From Bradysia coprophila (lineage: Eukaryota; Arthropoda; Insecta; Diptera; Sciaridae): DNA of 64,000 nucleotides. Below the pieces are notes generated by a model that did no database searches, was not told the DNA's origin, and was given only the letters and a program-made list of their open reading frames with translations. The DNA lies in the NCBI RefSeq assembly GCF_014529535.1, contig NW_023503409.1, positions 4,154,390-4,218,389 of the forward strand, given 5' to 3'. Positions 1 to 11,321 of this stretch are shown piece after piece (the stretch's first letter is position 1; each line of letters begins with the position of its first letter). A program made the position numbers and the translations under genes.

Positions 1-793
1 CGGAATTTTTTCCACTTCGTAATTTGTAAACACACAATTCTCAAAAGATCGTCACCAGGCGGGCTTGTATCTTTTTGTACTCAGTAAATGCGCTTAAACA
101 AACCAATTTTCAAATTAAATATTTATAAGAACCGATTTTTCCACGTAGGAAAATGAACTCATAACATTTTTCTATTCAGTTGAATGTATATACAAATGAA
201 CGAATTAAATTGTAACCGTATGGAAAGAAATATATAGGGTTGACGCTTTTCATGTCGTGTATATAGTCCCAGTCAATTGCCATTAACATAAACATGATGA
301 AGTGGAGAATCTCTTTAATGTTTATGCAAATTTGTTATATGCGAAACTTAATTAAAATGAGAATTAATCAGGTCATTGAATACGATTTACAAATCATGAA
401 AATTACTCTTCAAGATGTCTCTCTTTATAGCAGAAGTGTCCGTAGTGTTTTTTTTAAAGTTTTCAAACAAATGAATACGATAAATCGAACCCTCTATACG
501 ACTACAGCGCGTAATACAGTGCAACAATCACAAATTTGATTATCTGATATTTGTTTTATATCGGGGGTCTTGCGAAGCCTATACACGTTGGGTTGCGTCT
601 GAAAAGCTATGTCATATATATTAAAGTTCTTCTCTTAGTTTCACAGGTTACCATCCGCTAACTTACTAAAAGCTTCAAAAGCTTAGAAATTAATTCAAAT
701 GCAAATTTCTAATTTGTTTCACAATTTTGATGTTCCAATTGATCAAAATGAAATGGTCTGCAAATGTTATAATTTACTCATCTCATTCTATAG

Positions 794-1120
794 ATCATTG
801 AATGCCGTGGACATCGTGTACCCATTGTGGTTGTGGGAAATAAAGTGGACTTAATGGACCGACAAATTGAAAAGGATTATGTTGAATCAATTGTCTGTGA
901 TGATTGGTGTTGCGGATATATGGAATGTTCAGCCAAAGAAAATATCGGCATTATCGAAGTGTTTAAAGAGCTGCTGGTCCAGGCAAAAATACGTTACAAT
1001 TTAAGTCCGGCTGTTCGACGAAGACGGCAATCGCTACCATCGTACTCAGCACAGAATACGAATACGAAATTGCATTCAACGAAATATTCATTAAAACGAC
1101 ATTCGTGTACCGTGGCCTAA
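794..1120 (+). CDS. Ras-like small GTPase, last exon (partial gene)
   Basis: This is the C-terminal exon of a Ras-superfamily GTPase. An acceptor (ttctatag) ends at 793, and the frame opens at once with IIECRGHRVPIVVVGNKVDL. The G4 guanine-specificity motif NKVD and the G5 motif CSAK (MECSAKENIG) are both present, followed by the last helix, a basic linker (VRRRRQ) and a terminal CTVA that fits a CaaX prenylation box, so membrane attachment is likely. The P-loop and switch exons are not in the first 793 bases and must lie upstream of the window. The basic tail and CaaX end recall the Dexras/Ras-dva/RASL groups, but I cannot assign an orthologue. The stop is at 1118-1120, with an AATAAA-like signal near 1168. 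Confidence 0.85.
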   Translation: MIECRGHRVPIVVVGNKVDLMDRQIEKDYVESIVCDDWCCGYMECSAKENIGIIEVFKELLVQAKIRYNLSPAVRRRRQSLPSYSAQNTNTKLHSTKYSLKRHSCTVA

Positions 1121-3011
1121 AAAATATTTTTAGTTTGAAAATCAAGTAGAAATACTGTTTAAGGATACAATAAATATTTTGCAGTAAGATTATACTTAAA
1201 ACTATTATAGTCGCATGAATACGATTGGTTTAGATAAAAAACAAAAATTGTGTGTTCCACAATGTTAGAGAAGTAGTTTATACAAAAGTACTATACAATT
1301 TGAGAGTTATTACGATTCACCTTTATTGGGTTTAAGTAAACTAACATCATAATTTATTAAATATTGAAAGAAAGAAAAAAAAAACAATAAAAAACGAACG
1401 AAAATCGTAGTCTTTATGAAAATAGTCCAATCCAATGTTTATTTTATGGACTACAAGATTATATATTATGGTGATTTGATTCGATTATAATAAAAACTCT
1501 CACCACAGCCATATTACCAACTATTCCATACAATTGCAGATTATTCTTTGTGCACATAATTTTCGCAAACACATAAGAAATGCAAAAAGAAAATTGATTT
1601 AAAAAGAAAGTTTTTCGCGCAGGACATACCAAACGTTAAGGAAACGAGTGTGTGATGTTCGTGTATGGAGGCGGTTTAGCTTAATTTACGGTAATGCACG
1701 AAACTGTTTGGCCTGTAGTTAATATGCTGTCTGATCTTATACAGTATTATTTGAACAAATGAAGTGATAGATTTTATGATTGAATTATATTGCGAGGCGA
1801 CAAAGCAGGTTCTAAAAGGTTAATGGTGAAGTTTGTGAAGTAACAATGACAAATTCTACAAACGACATTATTTTTAAATCCTACAGCCTACAAACAAACA
1901 ATACACGCCGTGGATAATTCATAATATCAGAGTTGAACTGAATTTAATGTCCTCAGTTGATACGATATGCAGGAAATTTTGATTGACTAAAATAACCACC
2001 CACTTTTTTGTGCAAAATTTGTCCATTCTTTTTTTTAATTTAACCAAAATGAGAAAATTTAGAAAACTGTTGGAAAATTCTGGAAAATATGGGACAAAAA
2101 TGTCATAAAAATAGTCCCTGTATTTATGGAATAAATGTGCGTTACCCCTCGACGCATACAAAAAGAGGAGTTTACCGATATTAGAATTTTGTTGCAATGC
2201 TAAGTTTCTTAATTCATACAAGATGTTCATACACTCAAAACTGAAATAATATTAAATTTAGTAGTCATTGTTTATTGCATTAAAAATAACAAAATATACA
2301 AGAAAAATAACAATATTTTCTTTCAAAAATAAAGAAAAACGTTTTTTCTTTCCTCTCGCATTTGAAGCAACGGCTAGTCATCACTGTTATCTACATTGGC
2401 GACCCTAAAAAAATGAAATAAACTAGAGATGAGAGTTAAGGTTTATCTGAGTCCAAAGCCGGGTGTCACAAAATCATTTACCCTTTCACAGACGGCAGAT
2501 ATTTCAGCAGTTTTAATGCTGACCACATTAATCAGTTCTTCTCTATTAATTTATTCTAAAGAAAGAGTTCTTACGATAAACTCATAACTTTTTCCAAATT
2601 TCTCTCAAAATCTTTTAATATTTTCCAAAACATTTTCCGGAAAAACAGGAAAAACCTTTAGGAAAAACCGGAAAACATTTTGAGAAAAAAGGGAAAATTT
2701 AGACAAAAATTGGTAAAAATAGTCTATGGTTCATACTTTACGTAGCAAAATTAATGGTAAAACTAATGAAGTATTAAAAGTATTGATCACCTGAATAGAA
2801 GCAATAGAAGCAGGGATTGGACATGCGTCACGAGTAATTCAAAGAGATCGAACAGTGTATAAAATGACTTCTATATTGTCGAGACAATCACAGTTTTATC
2901 GTTTTTCTATTATCAAATTAATTTCTCACTATCATTTATGTCGACCGTTTATCAACCTTTTTTAATAGAAGAACGTACCACAAAAACAAAAACAAATTCC
3001 ATTCGTGTGAG
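1121..3011. other. Intergenic, no gene recognised
   Basis: This AT-rich stretch lies between the GTPase 3' end and the first membrane-protein gene. Short open frames here lack recognisable motifs. Around 2479-2500 there is a sequence (ccctttcacagacggc) resembling one end of the TTAA-flanked MITE family described elsewhere, but no matching second end. Positions 2570-2710 are A-rich and repetitive (runs of ggaaaa). Confidence 0.5.
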
Positions 3012-3827
3012 ATGAATTTCGATGCTACGAAATTCCCTGAATTGCGTGAAAGAAAACTTGACAATGGCTTAGTTGAAGGTAACTCATTTCTTTTGTAACA
3101 ATGAAAGCTGGAAAATTTGTAATTGTTTTACAGAATGTATAAATTACAACTATGATTCGTTTTCGACGACAAGTACAAACTACAGTTGTTCCACCATATC
3201 CTGCAGCATTAATGACAACGAACTTTACATAGAAAACAATCATGGATATTCATCTCACAGTTGGGAAAATGTAGCTGTAGCTGCACCGAGTGTTAATATC
3301 GGAAGTATTACGGTACAGAATGGAACCGACGTTACATTCGGAAATAAAATTGTTTTCAATACGCCGGTAGAAATAAATCACTTGGTTGTCAATTATGGAG
3401 AGCCAAATGTAGACGCGCTTAAAAATAGGAATAAAACTGCAGAACGGAAATTGGCATGGAAAGCTAGAGCACAATATTACTATAGTAATCATCCATGCAA
3501 GGTGTATTCGATTATCTCAGCTATTGCGGTCATGGTAGCAGCGTTCCTTATATTAGTCGGATATTATTTCGATCCTTTCGGTAATTTACTTACTCAACTG
3601 TTAGTTCAAGTTCCACAATGCCTTTCTTCATTTTAGAAAATAAGACAATGTGTGAGGAATTAACTTCGAACCCATCGTTCTATGCGTGTGGATTCGCGAA
3701 GGCATGTACTCGATGCAAAGCCATGTTTTCACACAAGGAAATTTGTCGGTCTCATTACGATGATAGTTGCGGCGACTTGCGATGTTTTTGCAAACCTCGT
3801 TGTACACCAGAAGATTGCCAGACTTAA
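3012..3827 (+). CDS. Single-pass membrane protein: RHIM-like cytosolic motif + TM + 10-Cys ectodomain (paralogue A)
   Basis: Three exons (3012-3078, 3134-3580, 3637-3827) with consensus splice sites and consistent phases give 234 aa. The order is: a long N-terminal region; a motif around SITVQNGTDVTFGNK followed by an NTPVEI segment; a basic patch; one transmembrane helix (IISAIAVMVAAFLILVGYY); then a short ectodomain with ten cysteines. There is no N-terminal signal peptide, so the N-terminus should be cytosolic (type II topology). The motif resembles, from memory, the cryptic RHIM of insect PGRP-LC/LE receptors that engages Imd. No PGRP (amidase-like) domain follows. An AATAAA lies near 3900. 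The next gene downstream is a clear paralogue. Function is unknown; an innate-immune receptor, regulator or decoy in the Imd pathway is an inference. Confidence 0.75.
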
Positions 3828-4206
3828 GTGATAGTGACATCAGTGGTAATTTGAGAACATTAACACATTTATATGGAATTTTTTTGGTGTGATGCTTAGA
3901 AATAAAGTTTTAAAAAGATTAGGTGTGTTTCGGTCGTCAGTTTTTTACAGACGACTTGCGTCACTAAGCTAACTTGTTACGTACGTCCATATGGATTATC
4001 TCTAACATTTTATGATTCAACGCATTTATATCGTACGATTGTTGAAAGACTATAACGTTAAAAGTAATCTCCGAATTCGCATGAAAATAACAACTGGAAA
4101 TCAACAATTTTTGACGCCATGAAAGGTAGTAGTAATATTTTCACATTAAAATTGGTAGTGTGCGTTCTTTATGTTAATACTGCTTTAAAGTTACCCTTCA
4201 TGTCTG

Positions 4207-4900
4207 ATGGCTGCTAATTCAATTGCGTCAAGCTCATCCTTCAAGTCAGACATTTACGGATTGTCAAATGAGGCAGTGGATAAGATTACTTCCTCTAGCC
4301 CTAACATCGACAGTATCACAGTGGAAAATTCCGTTGACGTTACGATTGGTAATAGAACATTTTTCAATTCACCAAATATGCCGGAAGATTTAAGCGTAGG
4401 AAAAACGGTTGATGATACCAAAACTATGAACCAATCAGGACCAAATGATCGTAATTTTTATCGGAATAGACGACTCAATTTTTGCATTTGTACAGCTTTG
4501 GCAGTGATAATAGCAACATTAGTTTTGGTTATTTGTTTTTCGAAGTATTTTGGTAAGTACTACACGCAAGAGGCTCACTACCACTCACTGATACCAAAAT
4601 ACTCAACGTTTTTCATTTCTCTGAATTTTTTTAAATAACAAAGTTATCACTTAAGGAGGACCACCAAAGGAATCATCTACATGTGAAGAAGTACCTTCGG
4701 ATCCATCCTACCTTGCATGTGGATATGAATCTTCATGTTCCGTTTGTGGTAGGCAATATCCAGATAAAGAAATTTGTCAGTCGTATTATGCAGCTAGCTG
4801 TGGCGAAATACGTTGCTTCTGTAAACCTTATTGTGCATCACAAGATTGCCTATCTAGCGACGCTAGACGTTCTAACAATCAGTCATTTGTTTTTTCATGA
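4207..4900 (+). CDS. Single-pass membrane protein: RHIM-like cytosolic motif + TM + 10-Cys ectodomain (paralogue B)
   Basis: Two exons (4207-4552, 4656-4900) give 196 aa. The start ATG at 4207 (MAANSIASSSS) is the first in frame; an additional upstream exon, as in paralogue A, is possible. The motif region (SITVENSVDVTIGNR followed by FFNSP) aligns with paralogue A. A basic patch (RNRRLN) precedes a transmembrane helix (CTALAVIIATLVLVICF). The intron after the TM codons is in the same phase as in A. The ectodomain has the ten cysteines of A with identical spacing, then a short hydrophilic tail ending SFVFS. The rest of the protein is much more diverged than these parts, which suggests that the motif and ectodomain are under selection. 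The gene lies 380 bp downstream of A in the same orientation, so this is a tandem duplication. Confidence 0.75.
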
Positions 4901-5119
4901 TTTTTTGTCACAATGAAGCTTTTCAAATGAAAAAAAATCTTTTGATTATATAAGTAGTGCTTATTAAGCACACACCTTGTTGATAACTTTCCCTTTGTTT
5001 GCGGAGATCCTGAAGAAAGGACTTATGTAAGTTCAGAGAATACAAAATTAATTTTTTTTTTAATTTTTTTAATTCGGTGTCAGCTTGAGGTTTGAGTGTA
5101 CCATTTTCTCAACGTGAAA

Positions 5120-7382
5120 TTAAGAAGAATTTAATTTATTAGCCGCTAAACAATTCTCAAATCTAGTCTGTAATTGTTGCACCCCTTCATCATTAATATC
5201 ATGGAAATTCGGAATGGACGACACTCTTTCCATCCATGCAGCTAACTTCGGATACTTATGTTTATCGATTGCCACCAATTTATCTAACGTTAGCAAATCA
5301 ATGCAGCAACATATATCTGCGAGAGTTAAATTATTTCCAACTAGATATTCGTCCTTTAAAAGCTTTTCGGTGAAATCATATGCCTTGTGTGTCAGCTCGA
5401 AAGATTCTGGTTGAATTTCGGATTTTCCACCATATAAAATAGTTCTCTGGAAGAGGTCCTTGCTTTAGCATAAACTGTAAAGAATGAAATCAATTTTCCC
5501 TACCACAAAACTTGTCATTGCGCCGAATATGATCCCTGTATCAAAATGAAAACGTTGATCGATTTTCGCTCGTGTTAGAAGATCCTTCGGATAGAGGGAA
5601 TCTGATTTAGCATATTTTGAGACTAGGTATGACATGATTGCATGACTAATTCGTAAAAATGAAAACCAAATAAAATTACAAATAGTTTATCTAAGTTACG
5701 AAGAACACCACTCACCTATCCCAGATCACTTCACCATCGTCTATCAAAGTCGGAACGGTATGGTGTGGATTAATCTAGATTGGCAGAGTAAAAAAATTCA
5801 ATTTAAGTACGATCCATTATTGAATTTACTATGTGCGGGATGGGAACTTTGTTGTCATAACCTTTCACAAACGGCAATCATATCACCAGCGTAATTATCG
5901 AATCTGTCATTCTAGTGATCTAAATGTTTTCAACTAGCTGATTATCAGCCAGTCCAAAACACTTAGATCAGCCGCTGATGTAAAGTCTCTTACTTCGACA
6001 GTTTTAATATGCTGGACTTTTCATTTGAAAGAGTTCAAAAAGTTTTGTCCTCTCACTCATCTAGGATGAGCGTAAAAGAGACCAACATATAATTTACTTA
6101 ACTTCACTTTTATAAGAATAGTTCAGTATAAGACCGCATCAGTCAGACTTCAAATCTTATTTATGTTGCAGCTGCCCATAACTCATTTTCTTCAAAATCT
6201 AGGTACTTACCGTAATAAATGTCTCGCTGAGATGTTCTTTTTTTGCAAAGTCAACCACCCTGAAAAATTATCGTCTTTTTAAATTTCTCATTTCTTAATG
6301 TGGTGCTAGAACCCTAAGTAAGACTTCCATGTCGGTAGTGTTCAATTCTAAGTATTATAAAGTTTATAAAACAAGCGTTGGATCTCAATTTGTCATCTGA
6401 TCACAAAATTAAATTTCTTGGACTAAATAACCTAGATAAGAAAATGTTATCAAAATGCAACAATTGAGTTGATACCTTGGACGACCTTATCGAAGATAGG
6501 TAAAAACCAACGAAAACAGTTGCTATTTGTGTATTTGGGCAAATGAACTTAAATAGAAGTTATAAGAATTGAATGAACCATTCCAACATTCACTTATATC
6601 ATAAGATTACAATTAAAAAGTGTATATCAGCTGATCTATCGGCTGATTTATACGCACGAATTGCTGAAAGTTTTTGAAGGTCGATTCCAGAAACTTAAAA
6701 TTTGGTAGATTCACTCAATTGATCTAATGCGAACACAATCTAACGTCCTATACATATTTATCTATTTTGTAGTTCAAGGTTTTACCCATTCCAAACCTCT
6801 TGAAAATTGTTTTATTTATCTCCTTTTTTTCAAACTTACAAACTTTCACTTTGATCTGCTCTTAGACATTCTCAATCATTTGAAGAAAAAAAAAATGAGC
6901 TCAATATTTATGCTGTTCCAGTGAAATAACATTTTTTTACAAGAACTTTGTTATTGCATTTTTTATGGTAAAAAGACAAATTTATTCATCTCAATGCTTC
7001 AATGTTTCATTGACGAACATGTTTTTTCAATGAATAAAAAGTTTACTCTAGCGCGTAGTTCTTTGCTTAAAATCATTAAAAAAAAATACTATCGCAGGTA
7101 CCATCAACAGCAGCAAGTCTACACAGTATAATCCCACATATAATAGCTTTACAATTCACATTTTTAATAAATTGAAGAACCAGTTCGTACAATATAATGA
7201 TATAATTGAAAACATATAATCATATTTAATGGTCATAGTCATGACAATAATAAATTAAATGTTAACTCATTATAACAGTTGAATTACCTCAAGTCCAAAT
7301 CCAGGTCAATTATTTTTGCAGTTTGTATTACAGCTCTAGACGGGGGACTGAATTGTGCATAGTACAAAATGGGCTTTGACAT
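5120..7382 (-). CDS. Glutathione S-transferase, epsilon/delta-like (GST-1)
   Basis: This is a cytosolic GST that conjugates glutathione to electrophiles; insect epsilon and delta classes serve detoxification. Five exons on the minus strand (7288-7382, 6211-6259, 5716-5774, 5504-5645, 5120-5446) join in phase to 223 aa. The N-terminal thioredoxin-fold half starts MSKPILYYAQFSPPSRAV, with the catalytic Ser in the usual FSPP context. The glutathione-site segment NPHHTVPTL..DGEVIWDSHAI is present. The helical C-terminal half contains KAYDFTEKLLKDEYLVGN and LTLADICCC and ends NKLNSS. The first intron is about 1 kb and the others are short, except a 436-nt intron that holds a MITE-like end near 5857. 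It looks intact. The epsilon class is preferred from the SHAIMSYLVSKYAKSDSLYPKD block, but delta is not excluded. Confidence 0.85.
5857..5890 (+). repeat. Solo end of TTAA-type MITE inside a GST-1 intron
   Basis: The bases aacctttcacaaacggcaat match the terminal inverted repeat of the MITE family at 21656, 30037, 33403 and 45062 with a few changes. No matching opposite end was found within a few hundred bases, so this is at best a degraded or truncated copy. Confidence 0.4.
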
Positions 7383-7906
7383 CATGCGAATTTTATGGAA
7401 CTCGATGGATTTAGTAACAACACTCAAATAATTTCAATTTTGTCAATGATGGAAAAAGTCAAATACCAAAAAAAAAAATAATTATTAAATTGCCCAAATG
7501 AAACTAATGCATGAACAACGAATGTTTCTTTTTTTTTTCTTGTTGTTCTTTGTCAACGTTATGTATGTATAGCTGCTCCAAGAGAACTGATACGTTCGAG
7601 AAATTATTCTGTGAAGGTTTATAAATAAGACGTTAAAATTAGCATTAGTTACTGTAGCAATTATGAAGACTCGGACGTAGGAAAGAGGGCGTGTGGAATT
7701 GAAATTTATCGAGATTCATATGTCATACATTTTTAAACATATCTCGTGTCCGTTAAAATCATAGAGTTTATACTCGAGAGGTGGCATGGTGTTGCTGTCG
7801 ATCAAAGAAAACCACAAAAATATTTGGAAAACCAGACAAGTTTAAATAATAACCATGACACCTTTCGAGTGTATCTCTATGGTTTAAACCGTTAAAAATT
7901 ATAGTA
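7383..7906. other. Region upstream of GST-1, nothing recognised
   Basis: This sequence lies between the GST-1 start codon (minus strand) and the left end of the pogo-like transposon. It is AT-rich with short homopolymers and must contain whatever promoter GST-1 uses, but I see no distinctive site. Confidence 0.4.
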
Positions 7907-10900
7907 ACGTTACTGCACTGGTACCCGACACTGTCCTAAACCCCAACATCTTTGAATAAAACTTCAAATATTACGATTTTCAGAGTCCTAAAACAAAATG
8001 CTGTAATTTAATGAGCTGCGCCTATACCTATACCTTACATTGCACTCATTCAATATTTCCTCAGTTATTATACCAAATTTTAAAAAATGATCGAAGTAAC
8101 CTACAGCAATTATTGTCAGAAAATTGAAATTTCGCTGTTGTTTTCTGTTACAAGTGCACTCCTAATTCGTAAGTATTTTTTGTTATCAAAAACAGATTTA
8201 TCCACAAAATGTGTTAATTATAAGCAAGTGTAGCATGTCTCTAACTAAATCAATGAAAAATATTTCCAAAAAAATTGGTTTTTCCCAAAATATTCAAGAA
8301 AAAGAGTGTGTCGGAAATCAGAACGAAAAAAAAGTGACGATGTGCAGTGTCCGACAATAGTGTTTTGAACTCAATGAATCTAATATAATCTTCAAAAAAA
8401 TGACCAACTTCTACGGATTTATAACATTCGCTCTAACATTTTAGGACAAAAATGTCTGGTAATCGCAGTTACACCGATCAAGATGTTAACCGCGCTCTCG
8501 AAGAAATTCTCAATGGAGCATCGATATCAGAAAGTGCTCGAAAGTTCGGAATCCCACGATCAACACTGTCAGAGAAGCGCAGTGGACATCTTCCGACTGA
8601 ACATAAGATGGGGCCTCCAACAATTTTGAGCCCAGACGAAGAATCTCTGCTTGAAAAATGGATTTTTCATGTTGGTACAGCTGGATTTCCGGTTACGAAA
8701 GACCAGCTGCTGTACAGTGTTCAGAAGCTCCTGAATCATTCCAAAATAAAAACAATTTTCACCGACAATCGTCCTGGCAGAAAGTGGTACGAAGCGTTTA
8801 CGAGACGTCATCCATTAATTATCAAAAAGCAATGCCAGAATTTAACTGCTGCTCGAGCAAGTGTCACCGAGGAAGGGTTACGTTCTTGGTTTGAAGAGGT
8901 CCGTCAATACCTTGCGAATACAGGGAACGTTGACATTTTGAATGATCCCAAGCGAATCTTTAATATGGACGAATCTGGATTTTTCTTGAACCCGAAACCA
9001 GGAAAGGTAATCCGGTCATTTCATGTACGTTTCATTTACACCAATTAAACTTGTTGTCAATTACATGAAGATACAAGGAGACGAGAAAGAAATGATTACC
9101 GTTCTGATCGGTGGCAATGCTAGCGGCGTAAAAACTCCACCGTTGGTCATGTTCCCTTATCAGCGGCTACCTGCCAACATCGTGAACGACATGCCAGACA
9201 ACTGGGCGTTTGGTAGATCTTTAAACGGTTGGATGACGGCTGAATCGTTTTATGAATATGTCACCAATTGTTTCTATCCGTGGCTGGTTGAGAGCAGCAT
9301 CGTGTTGCCGATCGTTCTGTTCGTGGATGGACATTCGTCGCATATTACATACCATCTGAGCGAGTTTTGTCGTGAGAAAAAAATTATTCTCATTGCACTC
9401 CATCCGAATGCCACTCATTTGCTGCAGCCAATGGACGTGTCAGTATTTCACTCTTTGAAGTGCCACTGGCTAAAAGCCGCTTTGAACTATCCGAAAAACA
9501 ATAATGGTGCGAGAATAACCCGTGATAAATTTTCTAAAGTCTTGCAACAGGTAAGCGAATTGCGTAATAATTTGATAGGGCGATCCAAGCTTTATTTATA
9601 GTGAAGTTGGATGGTGGATTTGTGAAGTACTAAAGTACATTGACAATTTATCCGAAACACGTCTGTAACGTCAAATATTTTTGTTTTGATTTCTAGGTAC
9701 TCGAAAATAACATTACAGATGTTATTGTTGCTAATGGATTCGTTAAGTCTGGGCTTTATCCATTCAATGCAGACTCAATCGACTATGGACAACTTTTAAA
9801 ACGGCAGAAATCGGACGATAGTGTTGATATCAGCATCGGAAACCCTGTGCCGTTACCTGAACATCGATCGTCACAATTTCTGGAACAATTCGAATGTAAA
9901 TTGGATGCGAGCTTGCTACAATCTTTCAAGAATTCGGCAGATAATTCCGCAGAATGGTTCCGAAAGTGAACGAAACAGCTTGGTGGTAATTTCCGATCAA
10001 GATATTGAAATCGAATATCTTGATACAACCTACGAAGAGTTCCTAGAGCACGTTCAGATAATTGAGATCCTCAATTCGAGCAGCAATGTCACGGAATTGG
10101 GTGCCGTCATCGAAATTAACGATGCCAAGGTGGAATCTGCTGATGCCTCTACAGCAACCACTACATCAAAAGTTCAAAGCGCTGTGGGTGTTTCAATTTA
10201 CGACGCAAGTGTTCCGGATAATCTAAATTTGGAGACCGAAAGCATTCCGTGTGATGATGACGATCTCGACACGGCTACACCATTGAACGACTCAGATGAC
10301 GAAATGAGCTTGAATTCGACCGACGAAGACGCAACTACTGATATGATCGACGCAACTGTGCCAAGTGACGACTTTTCACATGTACCTGCTGGCTTTCCGA
10401 AATACTTTCAAGATTCAATGTTTTGGCCTGGGAGAGCATCCGTCAGTTCGACATCGTCAACGTCTAAACCGAAGCGGAAACCCAAGGAAAAAGTCCCCGC
10501 AGTTTTGATATCAAAGGATTTCATCGAATATTTGAAGCATAAGGAAAACGAAAAGCTGCGTTTGGAAACGGAGAAGGCTGATCGGCAGAAGCAGCGAGAG
10601 GTAAAGAAATTGGAAAAACAGAAACAGGAAGAAGAAAAGGAAAAGGCAATGCAGGAACGGAAGTTGGAAAAGCAGCGAAAAGAAAAAGAAAAGGAAAAGG
10701 TGAAGTTGGACAAAATTTTGGAGAAGCAGAGAAAGGAAGAAGAAAAGGAGAAGCGGAAATTGGAAAAGCAGCAAAACGAAGAGCATAAGAAGAAGCGAAA
10801 GACGGAAAAACAATCGGCAATTAAAACACGGAAAATTGAGAAAGCGAAGAAAGAGGGAAGAGGAACGACCGATTAATTCTCTTGCGACGAATTTCATTTT

Positions 10901-11321
10901 TAAGTTTTATTTCCCCACATGTTGAATGATAATTTAAAAACTTCGCCATAACAGCGAGCTGAGGATGAATTGTTAAACAAATCAAATAGTTGTGTTTAGT
11001 CCAAGACGCAATAAATTATGAATTTAAAGAAAAGTTTTGATTTTTTTTATGCACGTCGGCGACTGAGTCACAAAGTGTTAGACTAAGGGACAAATGTGTT
11101 TCTTCATGTCGGTAAGTGGAACAAAGTGCATCATCGAAGAATTATACGTATTTTAATTAAATGCATGCAGATTATGATAATGTAATGAATTTATCGAAAA
11201 GCGGATGAAACTATATGTCCGATAAAATGTAAGGTAAGTGCGTCAGTTGATACTTTCAACCATTTTTATATCAATCAAATTGTAACTATCGTAAACCCGT
11301 CAGGGACCGGTGCAGTAACGT
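7907..11321 (+). mobile_element. pogo-like (Tc1/mariner superfamily) DNA transposon, 3.4 kb
   Basis: The left end reads ACGTTACTGCACTGGTACCC and the right end, reverse-complemented, reads ACGTTACTGCACCGGTCCCT. This gives imperfect terminal inverted repeats of about 24 bp that differ at a few positions. Each end is flanked by TA, the usual target-site duplication of the superfamily. Between the ends lies one transposase gene in plus orientation with about 540 bp of 5' and 440 bp of 3' non-coding sequence. The element separates GST-1 from GST-2 and inserted into the GST cluster. The good TIRs and long open frames suggest a moderately recent insertion. Confidence 0.85.
8452..10876 (+). pseudogene. 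pogo-like transposase (CENP-B/DDE_1 type), frame interrupted
   Basis: The N-terminus has a psq/CENP-B-type helix-turn-helix (ALEEILNGASISESARKFGI..STLSEK), then a second HTH (WYEAFTRRHPLI). The DDE core shows NMDESGF (first Asp), LFVDGHSSHI (second) and ATHLLQPMDVSVF (third, 36 residues on, DD35D type). A standard intron lies at 9551-9696 (gtaagc..ttctag, phase 0), after which the frame continues VLENNITDVIVANGF. The frame changes in two places. Near 9007-9072 there may be a 66-nt intron or a small deletion. Near 9950-9967 the frame ending SAEWFRK stops and the GSESERNSL frame takes over, consistent with a 1-nt slip. The C-terminus (from about 10440) is a long Lys/Glu/Arg-rich predicted coiled coil. 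It is probably no longer functional, and only mildly decayed. Confidence 0.8.

Noticed and set aside
294-539. 81-codon plus-strand frame upstream of the GTPase exon
   Set aside because: It lacks any GTPase motif and splice junctions in phase; probably intron sequence of the same gene.
10408-10897. Several minus-strand open frames rich in Phe, Leu, Ser and Cys
   Set aside because: They are shadows of the Lys/Glu-rich coiled-coil codons of the pogo transposase on the plus strand.
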